In this document: positions 1 to 6,959 of the stretch, one piece after another
How the letters are laid out: each line of letters opens with the position of its first letter
Numbering within the stretch: the stretch's first letter is position 1
Position numbers and translations under genes: made by a program
From: Planctomycetes bacterium RBG_13_46_10
Lineage (GTDB): Bacteria; Planctomycetota; Phycisphaerae; Sedimentisphaerales; Anaerobacaceae
DNA: 9,897 nt
Assembly: GCA_001824645.1 (NCBI GenBank)
Contig: MHYD01000045.1
Location: 1,146 to 11,042, forward strand
Direction of reading: 5' to 3'
The notes under the pieces: model-generated
What the model was told of the DNA's origin: nothing
The model's input: only the letters and a program-made list of their open reading frames with translations
Databases searched by the model: none

Positions 1-609
1 ATGGCCGAGAATATGAAACAAATCGAGGAAAAACAGAGCCTACTGCATGTTTCAATTGAAGATGTGCAGAATAGCAACCAAAAACACGCCGATGATGTGA
101 GAGCAATAATCACACAAAAACATGCTGCGCTACAGGACTTAATGCAAATACATAATCAACGGCTGATAAACTCTTTAGCCGGGGTTGAACGCGGCCAGGG
201 TTCTTTGAATGGCGGAGTCGAAGGTCTGAATGCGAATATCATGCGGGTCGATGGCACTACGTCCAACCTCGAAAGAGAGCTGATGAAAATGCAGCAAAGT
301 GCACAGAATAATAATAAGGAAATGGCCAATTTCATGGATGTTATGGGCCAGCGGCAAACCAGGTCTGAAGAAAGGATTCAGGAAAATATCCAGGCAGTTG
401 TTGGTACCATCAGGGATTTTCATCAAAATCAGGCCAGGATGCAGGAGCAAATCTTAGCAATGCAGAGCAAAACCCAGGAAACAAACAGCAAAATAGTAAG
501 CACCCTTGAGCAGATGAAGGTTACACTTACCCAAATGCACGGACAAATTAGCTCGTTATCTCCGTCTCTGGTAAAAAATGCTCCTAATGCCCCAGAGGCT
601 AAAAAATAA
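1..609 (+). CDS. Coiled-coil protein of unknown function, possibly 5'-truncated
   Basis: The frame runs 202 codons from an ATG at the first base of the window to TAA at 607-609. No upstream sequence is visible, so neither a ribosome binding site nor the true start can be judged, and the protein may begin further left. The chain is hydrophilic, rich in Gln, Glu, Asn, Lys and Met, and almost free of aromatic residues, Pro and Cys. Heptad-like hydrophobic spacing over about residues 5-60 and 85-180 suggests long coiled-coil helices. There is no membrane segment and no catalytic motif. The tail (about 185-202) is Pro/Ala/Lys-rich and probably disordered. I do not recognise a family; a structural or adaptor role resembling methyl-accepting or tape-measure-like helical rods is possible but unsupported. 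It converges on the thiamine gene, with 378 bp between the stops. Confidence 0.6.
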   Translation: MAENMKQIEEKQSLLHVSIEDVQNSNQKHADDVRAIITQKHAALQDLMQIHNQRLINSLAGVERGQGSLNGGVEGLNANIMRVDGTTSNLERELMKMQQSAQNNNKEMANFMDVMGQRQTRSEERIQENIQAVVGTIRDFHQNQARMQEQILAMQSKTQETNSKIVSTLEQMKVTLTQMHGQISSLSPSLVKNAPNAPEAKK

Positions 610-987
610 GTTCAATACCGGCATAACGCCCAAATCGAATGCATTGTGGATAACTCGTTGATAATATGGGTAATTTACTGATTCTTACCCAGAATAACAC
701 AACGGCCTAAGGAAATAAGCCGTCTATGTTCCTATTAATCATGGCACATTTTCTCAAAGAGAGGTTATATCTCGTAATCTATTCATAATAAAGAGCTTAT
801 AACATCGAACTTTACATGAAAACCGATTTTAATGGGCGAACTAAGTATAGGTACCTACACAGAATTTTTCTTAAACTTGCAACCTCGCTGGAAAGTTTAA
901 TAATTAGTGGATAATTTGTAGAAAACAGGTTTCTAAAGCATAAATCAAAGAATTTCGTTATCTCGATATGATTTGGGTACCAAAAAA
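610..987. other. AT-rich intergenic gap between convergent genes
   Basis: This 378-bp stretch separates two convergent stops and holds no credible gene. Small inverted repeats are present: GGGTAA/TTACCC at 668-673 and 685-690, and ACGGC/GCCGT at 702-706 and 719-723. Neither is followed by a T run, so no clear intrinsic terminator serves either gene. DnaA-box-like 9-mers occur here and are listed separately. Confidence 0.6.
645..664 (-). other. DnaA-box-like 9-mers
   Basis: TGTGGATAA at 645-653 is the exact complement of the classical DnaA box TTATCCACA. CGTTGATAA at 656-664 is a second copy with two mismatches. A third, AGTGGATAA at 906-914, has one mismatch and the same orientation. An origin needs a denser cluster and usually dnaA, dnaN or gidA nearby, none of which is seen, so this may be chance or a minor DnaA-binding site. 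Confidence 0.25.
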
Positions 988-2040
988 CTATTCTTTTTTG
1001 AAAGCTATTATTTTATTTTTTAGAGTCCGGCACGCTGACGCCGGGTCTCTGGCTTGCGTAACTGCAGAGCAGACCGCAATGGCACCAGCACCGGCTTTTA
1101 AAACCTCCTCAACATTGCCCTCGGCTATGCCGCCGATAGCAACATTGGCTATGCCGGTGTCAACAAGCTGCTTTGCCGCCTGCCTTACATAGTCCAGCCC
1201 TACCGGCTCTGCGGCTGGTTTTGTTATTGTGCTAAAGATGGGTCCAAGACTAACATACGTCGGGAGTTCCCGGCAGGTTGAAGTTAACTGCTCAGGCGAA
1301 TGTGTGCTCTTGCCGATAATAAGCGGGGCTAATTGCAGCCTGCGAACCTGCTCAACGGGCAGGTCATTCTGGCCCAGGTGCACACCGTCGGCACCGGCTG
1401 CAACTGCAATATCGACACGGTCATTTATAATGCTGAAGACGCCGGAATCTTTACAAACTTTTACAAATTCAACGGCAACAGCGAAAAGAGTATCGTCGTT
1501 GATATTCTTTGCTCGCAGTTGGATGCAGTCCGCACCGCCGGCAACGCATTTTTGTGCCAAGCTGATAATATCCGCCGGCAAATTGCTGCTGATTATTACA
1601 TATAGTCCGACTTGTTTGAACTTTTCCGCCGGCTCACTAAAAAGGAAAATGTCTTTTTCAAGAGTGTATGCTTCAAACCGCAGCTTCTCTAATATTTGCG
1701 CTGCAGACCGATCCAGTGTCTGGGTCATCTCGGTTAATGTTCGCAATGCCTCAGTTAAGCGTTTGCAGCCCGCTGTCAGACAGTCCTTTAGGTCACTGCG
1801 CTCAAGCTGTTTATCAACATGCCGACCGGCGCCGATATCGCCGAGCGTATCTCTGCTTGAAAGCAGCCTGCCGGTATCGAGCTTACCCAAGCAAGCGGAC
1901 AATTCGTGGCGAAGTCGTTTAGCACGCTCGGATAGTGCAGCCGAATTCAAAGCGAACCTGCAGAACTCCTCGACTACTCGGGCCGCCTCGCGCGCGCGAT
2001 TAAAATTGGCATCGATAATCCTATAAACAGCTCGTTCCAT
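988..2040 (-). CDS. thiE: Thiamine phosphate synthase with N-terminal ThiD2 domain
   Basis: This is a cytoplasmic thiamine biosynthesis enzyme of 350 residues. Residues 1-135 match the ThiD2 domain: the R7-x-x-D-A-N-x-N-R-A-R-E opening, LRH at 43-45, SRDTLGDIG at 62-70, EALRTL at 97-102 and AYTLEK at 124-129. In the family ThiD2 is an HMP-phosphate kinase. Residues 145-345 are a ThiE TIM barrel that joins HMP-PP to thiazole phosphate: QLRAK 174-178, INDR 205-208, GVHLGQND 219-226, GKSTH 243-247, GPIFST 266-271 and AIGGI 301-305. Asn225 replaces the usual acidic residue of the GQ(D/E)D motif, but Asp226 is kept. The length suits a two-domain fusion; ThiE alone is about 210. The ATG lies 24 bp after the upstream peptidase-like gene with only a weak purine-rich GGGAC/GAAAG leader, suggesting translation within the operon transcript. 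It is the last gene of the operon. Confidence 0.93.
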   Translation of the reverse strand: MERAVYRIIDANFNRAREAARVVEEFCRFALNSAALSERAKRLRHELSACLGKLDTGRLLSSRDTLGDIGAGRHVDKQLERSDLKDCLTAGCKRLTEALRTLTEMTQTLDRSAAQILEKLRFEAYTLEKDIFLFSEPAEKFKQVGLYVIISSNLPADIISLAQKCVAGGADCIQLRAKNINDDTLFAVAVEFVKVCKDSGVFSIINDRVDIAVAAGADGVHLGQNDLPVEQVRRLQLAPLIIGKSTHSPEQLTSTCRELPTYVSLGPIFSTITKPAAEPVGLDYVRQAAKQLVDTGIANVAIGGIAEGNVEEVLKAGAGAIAVCSAVTQARDPASACRTLKNKIIAFKKE

Positions 2041-2064
2041 CTTTCGGTCCCGATTTGGTCTGTA

Positions 2065-4215
2065 TTATTGCTTCTGGAAAATGCTCAGGTCGATTTCTGT
2101 GTTGAATTTCGCATCCGAGACTTTTAACTCGCCCTGCTTGCTCCCATTGGCGTTTACCAAGGTTGAAAAAGGAACTTTTATACCGGAGATGTCACGCACA
2201 TCGGAATATATCTCCTCAAGCTCGCCGGGCCCGGCCATGGTCATACCTTTGTAGGCTTGTTTCAGAGGGATAAAAGTTTTAGCGTCAAGAAACAGCTTGA
2301 CCGTGTTGTCATTTGCATCAGTCACCGAGATAATTTCCGCTTCGGCCCCGGCGGCCTGTTCTTTGCCCAGATATTGAACAGACAGCTCTTTGGAATCACT
2401 CATACGAAGTAGATTTACAAAGTCACGGAATAGTCTTGCCTTCATCTCTTTCCGCTGGGATTCAGGGACATCCATCGACCCCTGAGGTGTTACCATCCAG
2501 ACCTCGCCTTGTGATACAACCTGCTTTAACTGGCCCATAGGGAGGTCTAATACCTGCTGCAGTTTGTCCGGCAGAATAAAAGTCGTTATGACAGGAACCT
2601 GCATATCGCCCTGGGGCGTGGTCATAGTTATATCACCTTTGATTACATAGTTATTAATCGCGGCGAAAGCTTCGGCCCCGCCGCAGGCAGTGACAGCTTT
2701 AGCCAGTAGCTCACGTCCCCTGGTAATCGTTTCATCGGTGGCAGCCGGCAGCTCTTCTTTGGGAGTCGGTATGGTAATATCAATTTCGGTCACTGCCCCA
2801 AGCACCGAAAGAGGCTCATCGAAATCCTGCGGCCGACCAACAGCTACAATTTGCACCTTATCCGGCTGAAGATGTTTGCGAGCAACACGCAGAACATCCG
2901 CCTTGGTGACTTTCTCGACATTGGTTTTGGTCTTTTGCAAAAAATCGGGTGGATAACCAAAGTACTCGTAACCAAGCAGACGATTTACAATTTTGCCCTT
3001 CGAATCGAAATTGAACACAAACGAATTTAGATAAGCTTCCTTAGCTATGGCCAACTCCTCATCGGTAACCTCTTCTTCGGTCATTTTTTTCACTTCTTCA
3101 ACCATAGCACGAGCCGCATGTACAGTGGACTGCGATTTGGTCTGACAGCCGACATAAAAGACGCCTGGATGGTCAAAGTCGGCAGAATAGTTGCCGAAAA
3201 CAGAGTAAGCAAGCCCCTCGCGAGACCGCACATTTCTAAACAGTCTGCTTGTAAAGCCTCCGCCGAGTATCCGGTTCATCACAATTAAAGCAAAATAATC
3301 AGGGTCATTCATCAGACAGCCAATATGACCAAGTCGAATACATGCCTGATCAATGTCGTCCTTATGTATCTGATTTACCGTTGAGCGGAATTCATAGTTG
3401 ACCTGTGGCACCGCCGGCACCTGCACATCGGTTTTTTCCCAGTCTGCAAAGGCCTTCTCAATTTTCTCAACGATCCCCTTTGTATCGAAATCACCGCAAA
3501 CTGCGAGCATCACATTATTGGGGTAATAGAATTTCTTATGGAAGGCAACCAGATCATCACGGCTGATATTATCTATGGTGGCATACTCCGTATGTCGTGC
3601 ATAGGCACTATCCGGCCCATAGATTAGTTTCGTAAACTCCCGGCCGGCTATTTGTGCTACCTGGTCATTACGCCGGGCAATGGCGCTTCTATGCTGGACC
3701 TTGGCCAGCAGAATCTTGTCCTCGCGAAAAGCAGGATTCATCAGCACATCTGCCAGAATTGCAAGGCCGGTATCGATATCTTCTTTCAGCACCGACACAG
3801 AAGCATAGCCGGCATTAAGTCCGATGCCCGTCTCCACAGACGCGGCTATTTGTTCGAGCTCCTCGTCAATCTGGTCGCCCGTTTTGCTTGTAGTGCCGCC
3901 TGTGCGCATTACAATACCGGTAATTGAAGCCAGGCCGATTTTGTCCGCCGGCTCATAAACCGAGCCGGTCCGAATCCGGGCTGAGATGCTGATTAGCGGT
4001 AATTCATGGTCCTCCAGCAAAAACAGCTGCATACCGTTAGGCAGGGTGACTCTCTCGACATCCGGAACCACGATATCACCAAGAGCGGGGAATTTTAGCT
4101 TCTTGTAAGATTTTTGCCGCCCCAAATTAAGACCGTGACATACCGGTACAAAAAAGCACAATTCAAAGGAAAGAAATATTAAAACCATCATTAAAAATGA
4201 TTTCTTCATTCTCAT
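2065..4215 (-). CDS. Secreted M16-family peptidase homologue, non-catalytic subunit, with C-terminal extension
   Basis: 716 residues. An Sec-type signal peptide (MRMKKS, then a hydrophobic stretch to about residue 28) predicts export; there is no lipobox. Residues 50-470 form the two M16 halves. Where active enzymes have HxxEH this protein reads S97-I-T-G100-I101, and the distal ligand position is Lys172, so zinc cannot be bound in the usual way. The second half keeps Arg330 and Tyr337, spaced seven residues apart like the substrate-binding Arg/Tyr pair of M16 enzymes. Residues about 492-716 are an additional beta-rich domain with repeated TPQG (533-536, 576-579); by pattern it resembles LolA/outer-membrane lipoprotein-sorting folds, which is inference. 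The ATG at 4215 is preceded by AGGAG at 7-nt spacing, preferred over the in-frame ATG two codons later. The catalytic partner lies 36 bp upstream. Confidence 0.9.
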   Translation of the reverse strand: MRMKKSFLMMVLIFLSFELCFFVPVCHGLNLGRQKSYKKLKFPALGDIVVPDVERVTLPNGMQLFLLEDHELPLISISARIRTGSVYEPADKIGLASITGIVMRTGGTTSKTGDQIDEELEQIAASVETGIGLNAGYASVSVLKEDIDTGLAILADVLMNPAFREDKILLAKVQHRSAIARRNDQVAQIAGREFTKLIYGPDSAYARHTEYATIDNISRDDLVAFHKKFYYPNNVMLAVCGDFDTKGIVEKIEKAFADWEKTDVQVPAVPQVNYEFRSTVNQIHKDDIDQACIRLGHIGCLMNDPDYFALIVMNRILGGGFTSRLFRNVRSREGLAYSVFGNYSADFDHPGVFYVGCQTKSQSTVHAARAMVEEVKKMTEEEVTDEELAIAKEAYLNSFVFNFDSKGKIVNRLLGYEYFGYPPDFLQKTKTNVEKVTKADVLRVARKHLQPDKVQIVAVGRPQDFDEPLSVLGAVTEIDITIPTPKEELPAATDETITRGRELLAKAVTACGGAEAFAAINNYVIKGDITMTTPQGDMQVPVITTFILPDKLQQVLDLPMGQLKQVVSQGEVWMVTPQGSMDVPESQRKEMKARLFRDFVNLLRMSDSKELSVQYLGKEQAAGAEAEIISVTDANDNTVKLFLDAKTFIPLKQAYKGMTMAGPGELEEIYSDVRDISGIKVPFSTLVNANGSKQGELKVSDAKFNTEIDLSIFQKQ

Positions 4216-4251
4216 TTTATTGCTCCTGATTTTAGCATTTTGTATTTAATT

Positions 4252-5784
4252 TTAGAGCTTTTCCGCCGTGGTTGTCTCAATGGCACCAACAGTCCGATTT
4301 TTGCTCGTGAAATATTCTTTGGCAACGCGCTGTACGTCATCAGCGATGACTTTTTCAATATCATCAAGCTGTTTAAATAGATTTCGCCAATCTCCGGTGA
4401 CGACATCATAAAAAGTCAGCAGGGCAGCCAGTCCGTCGTTGGAATCGAGCTGCCTAATAATGTCGGCCCGGATGCGTGTCTTTGACTTTTTCAGCTCCTC
4501 AGGTGTCACGAACTCGGTTTTTAATTTTTCAATCTCAGCGTAAATGGCTTCTTCGCATTCCTGATTCGTATGGCCTTTGGCCGGTACTGCATAAAATAAA
4601 AACAGACCCGCATACTTATTTCCCGGCATTCCCTGGAAACCCGAAGCCTCAATTGCAATCTTTTTTTCCTTTACAAGGCTTTTATAAAGCCGTGACGTCC
4701 TGCCCGTGCCGACTATGTCACTTAGACAATCGAATACGGCGTTATCCGGATGATTGATGTTAGCTTTATGATAGCCGATAATGACAATAGGCTGCGAAAG
4801 GTCTTCCACCACAACTCTTCGCTCTCCCCGCTGCGGCGGCTCCACCGTCTCCACCGGCTCAGGCTTTGGTCCGCCGGGGACTCGCCCAAAATACCTTCTT
4901 GCCATTTTTTCTATTTCTTCCGGCTGGACGTCACCGACTATCGCGATGGTCAGATTGCCCGGGCCATAATACTTTTTGAAAAAGGCCTCGGCTTCTGCGC
5001 GGGTAATAGTTTGTATATCACTCATGTGCCCGACTATAGGTTCGCCGTAGGGATGCGCTTTGTAGGCGGAAGCCATGAAATCTTCAACCAAGCGCCCCTG
5101 GGGATTATTTTCCATCATTCGCCGCTCTTCCATCACCACATTTCTTTCTTTATAGAATTCTCGTATTACCGGGTTTAAGAAGCGGTCGGATTCAAGTGAC
5201 ATCCAAAGCTCCGTTTTATTGGAAGCGAGACTTACAATATACTGCGTGGCGTCCCAGCTTGTGTAGGCATTAAATCCTGATGCACCGTTTCGGCTGTATA
5301 TTTCTTCAAATTCATCGTGAACAAGATATTCCTGGGCCTCTTTTTGTGCTTCCTCGAATCTCTTTTGCAATTCCTCCAGCTTTTCTTTGTCTGCCTTGTC
5401 GCCCTTTCTCTCCTCGGCTTTTATCGCCAAAAAAGCCTTATCCTCTTTTGTCATAGCTTTAGCCTCAGCCCTGTAGTTTTGGGTGCCGATTGTTTTGGTT
5501 CCCTTAAAAGCCATGTGCTCAAAAAGATGGGCCAGGCCCGTGATACCCTTGACCTCATCGACAGAACCAACGTTGGCATACGTGTGGAATGAGACTACCG
5601 GTGCCTCGTGCCTTTCCAGAACTATGAATTTCAAGCCGTTATCCAGTGTAAAAACCGTTATTCGCTTCTCAAATTCTGATAAATCCTGAGCCTTCGCCGG
5701 TCCGGACAGAACCGCAACCATAGCCAAAAGCAAAACCACCGCACCGAAAACAGCCATGTTTTGTTTTCGCTTCGTTTGTTTCAT
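4252..5784 (-). CDS. Secreted zinc-dependent M16 peptidase (insulinase/pitrilysin family), catalytic subunit
   Basis: 510 residues. A signal peptide with a basic start, a hydrophobic core at 11-27 and an AKA-Q site near 32 predicts export. The inverted zinc motif H86-L-F-E89-H90 is intact, and E213-R-N-V-V-M-E-E220 supplies the second acidic residue and the distal zinc ligand, with the seven-residue spacing known from insulysin-type enzymes. A charged, Lys/Glu-rich helical insertion (about 108-160) pushes Glu220 130 residues beyond the motif instead of the usual 75 or so. The second half (about 240-505) is the inactive M16 repeat; the usual Arg/Tyr pair is replaced by Val371 and Ile378, so substrate binding is probably completed by the neighbouring subunit. 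The start is fixed by AAGGAG eight nt before the ATG. First gene of the operon. The substrate is unknown; peptide breakdown outside the cytoplasm is likely. Confidence 0.94.
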   Translation of the reverse strand: MKQTKRKQNMAVFGAVVLLLAMVAVLSGPAKAQDLSEFEKRITVFTLDNGLKFIVLERHEAPVVSFHTYANVGSVDEVKGITGLAHLFEHMAFKGTKTIGTQNYRAEAKAMTKEDKAFLAIKAEERKGDKADKEKLEELQKRFEEAQKEAQEYLVHDEFEEIYSRNGASGFNAYTSWDATQYIVSLASNKTELWMSLESDRFLNPVIREFYKERNVVMEERRMMENNPQGRLVEDFMASAYKAHPYGEPIVGHMSDIQTITRAEAEAFFKKYYGPGNLTIAIVGDVQPEEIEKMARRYFGRVPGGPKPEPVETVEPPQRGERRVVVEDLSQPIVIIGYHKANINHPDNAVFDCLSDIVGTGRTSRLYKSLVKEKKIAIEASGFQGMPGNKYAGLFLFYAVPAKGHTNQECEEAIYAEIEKLKTEFVTPEELKKSKTRIRADIIRQLDSNDGLAALLTFYDVVTGDWRNLFKQLDDIEKVIADDVQRVAKEYFTSKNRTVGAIETTTAEKL

Positions 5785-5840
5785 TTTGCATTCTCCTTAT
5801 TTTCCAAAAAACTTAATTTTTATAAATTAAAGACGGATAA

Positions 5841-5878
5841 TTAATCCCGTTATAGAATCAAGCTTCATAACGGGTTAA
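5841..5878 (-). promoter_or_regulatory. Leader hairpin upstream of the M16 operon
   Basis: CCCGTTAT (5846-5853) and ATAACGGG (5867-5874) are perfect complements. The stem extends outward by TTAA/TTAA with one bulged T (5845) and inward by GAA/TTC after one unpaired A. It starts about 60 nt before the ATG of the catalytic peptidase, so it would lie in the mRNA leader. There is no T run after it, which argues against a simple terminator. Its GGGTTAA arm can instead pair with TTAACC at 5895-5900. Confidence 0.5.
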
Positions 5879-5917
5879 ACAGCTCCGAAAAGCCTTAACC
5901 GTCAAAAAGGTTTGCCC

Positions 5918-5955
5918 CCGGCAACATATTATGCCGGATTTGTTAATGTTTCCAA
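5918..5955 (-). promoter_or_regulatory. Candidate promoter of the M16 operon with overlapping inverted repeat
   Basis: Read on the minus strand, TTGGAA (5955-5950) and CATAAT (5933-5928) are separated by 16 nt, giving 4/6 and 5/6 matches to the sigma70 -35 and -10 boxes. An inverted repeat CCGGCA/TGCCGG (5918-5923 and 5932-5937) straddles the -10 box and could act as an operator or as an early leader hairpin. The placement leaves a leader of roughly 135 nt. Weaker alternatives exist closer to the gene, so the call is tentative. Confidence 0.35.
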
Positions 5956-6002
5956 TAAAAAAATGTTACTTTTTTCGGGTATCTATCACTTTAAATATAG
6001 AA

Positions 6003-6016
6003 ATGGCGTACGCCAT
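6003..6016. promoter_or_regulatory. 14-bp perfect palindrome
   Basis: ATGGCGTACGCCAT is fully self-complementary. It lies about 48 bp upstream of the candidate -35 of the M16 operon in a non-coding region. The form fits a dimeric regulator's site, but no known operator was recognised and no regulator gene is adjacent. Confidence 0.3.
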
Positions 6017-6329
6017 AGCCGGCTTTTATGCAGCCTTTAGGATATTAAAAGGTAAAGACGGATGACAAGGGTGGATTATGCCCAAAACGAAGGAAGGTGT
6101 ATGCAAAACTCGGAAAGAACCATACCAAAAGCCTTTGTGGTCGAGGCCGCCACTCCATTATAAATGACAGGTAAAAAATAATTGCTAATATCAGTAAAAA
6201 TACCAAAGAACCGTAATTTTTCGATGACGTATAGATATTGGAAAGAAAAACAAATGAAACATTTAAGACAACTAACAAATGAGGTTTTCTCAATAACTGA
6301 GATTACATAAGCCGTTTTTCTCCCCTCCG

Positions 6330-6366
6330 GAAAACATCGGGTAATCGGATATTACTCGATGTTTTC
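6330..6366. other. 16-bp hairpin
   Basis: The arms GAAAACATCGGGTAAT (6330-6345) and ATTACTCGATGTTTTC (6351-6366) pair along 16 positions, with a single G-T wobble, around a 5-nt loop. It is the strongest stem in the window. It lies five bases before the intrinsic terminator, so on the plus strand the two would form a tandem structure. It has no long T run of its own. Confidence 0.6.
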
Positions 6367-6370
6367 TTAT

Positions 6371-6401
6371 AACCCCCAGGCTTCTACCCGGGGGTTTTTT
6401 T
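6371..6401 (+). terminator. Rho-independent terminator (plus strand)
   Basis: AACCCCC (6371-6377) pairs with GGGGGTT (6390-6396). GG/CC continues the stem after one mismatch around a 6-nt loop, and seven Ts (6395-6401) follow. The T run marks plus-strand termination, although no clear plus-strand gene lies upstream. On the minus strand the stem lies 22-52 nt past the GLUG reading frame's stop, but there it is followed only by TTATAAG, so any bidirectional role would be weak. Confidence 0.65.
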
Positions 6402-6422
6402 ATTTTGGGATTATTCACACAG

Positions 6423-6959
6423 TCAATGCTGAGGAGTGGTCTTTTGAGGTAGCTCCCAGCTTAATATTGGATAATCCTGTCCTTCGTCAATCCACCATAT
6501 ATCCTCAGTGCCGTTATCTGTCTCACCTATGAAGTCCCAGCCGGCACTTAAGAACGTGCTTGCCATCTGCATTTCGGCTGTGGTCTTGCCTATCCCGCCA
6601 TCACTCCTAGCCTGGCCTGAGGTCTGTATGTCCCAGAAAGACGCCATTATATCCGACAACTGTTTTTTTCCAACCAATCCGCCGACATTGTTGCCGCCAC
6701 CATTGACCACACCTGTGCTGTAGCACTGGGTCACAATACAGTCGTGGTTGAATCCCACCAACCCGCCGACATAAGAAGTGCCATTTACCGCTCCTGTATT
6801 GTAGCATTTTGCTATATCGCCTAAGTTCAGACCCATCAGCCCACCGACCGTTGAGTCGCCGCTGACAGCATTGGTACTATAGCACTGAGTTACCGCACCG
6901 TGGTTACACCCCACGAGTCCTCCGACTCTGTTGCCGCCGCCACTGACCGTACCCGTGCT
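6423..6959 (-). pseudogene. C-terminal fragment of the GLUG-repeat protein, cut off by an in-frame stop
   Basis: After the TAA at 6962-6960 the same frame continues for 178 codons to a stop at 6423. It carries four further GLUG repeats (GGLVG, GGLMG, GGLVG, GGLVG) and the closing cap (SFWDIQTSG, then WDFIG, ending YPILSWELPQ), which is equivalent to the cap ending the first module of the upstream frame. The first possible start is a GTG at 6914 inside a repeat, with no ribosome binding site, so independent translation is unlikely. Without a signal peptide any such product would stay in the cytoplasm. The retained frame and repeat consensus show the break is recent, or is a sequencing error. 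An annotation pipeline may list this as a 163-residue gene at 6423-6914. Confidence 0.75.

Larger units (their letters stand above)
5785..6422. other. Gene-poor regulatory stretch between the M16 operon and the GLUG gene
   Basis: No convincing gene is present in 638 bp. A minus-strand frame at 6293-6045 (82 codons, TTG start, two hydrophobic runs) and a plus-strand frame at 6062-6163 (33 codons, ATG) both lack family signatures and good ribosome binding sites. The stretch does hold the probable M16 operon promoter, several inverted repeats, a palindrome and a plus-strand terminator, listed separately. Confidence 0.55.

Noticed and set aside
965..990. A6/T6 inverted repeat at the 3' end of the thiamine gene as a terminator
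   Set aside because: The stem is only A-T pairs and too weak for a confident intrinsic terminator.
1229..2026. Long plus-strand frame (265 codons) opposite the thiamine gene
   Set aside because: It is the antisense shadow of thiE, whose conserved motifs fix the coding strand.
5880..5925. GGGCAAACC-like stretch in the M16 leader, reminiscent of a c-di-GMP-I riboswitch
   Set aside because: Only the short GGCAAACC piece matches; the GACGCAAAGCC segment, the GNRA-type loop and the second helix are absent.
5785..5990. TPP riboswitch before the thiamine-containing operon
   Set aside because: The conserved CTGAGA and ACCTGA elements are not present on the minus strand here.
6062..6163. Plus-strand 33-codon frame beginning at an ATG, upstream of the terminator
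   Set aside because: Only a loose AAAGGT precedes it and no motif is recognisable. It is kept as a possibility in the orphan-terminator finding and not called as a gene.
6045..6293. Minus-strand 82-codon frame with two hydrophobic runs
   Set aside because: It needs a TTG start, has no ribosome binding site, and resembles no family; frames of this length arise readily by chance in this composition.
6423..6914. A separate 163-residue GLUG gene starting at GTG 6914
   Set aside because: The GTG is a Val codon inside a GGLVG repeat in the same frame as the larger gene, without a ribosome binding site or signal peptide.
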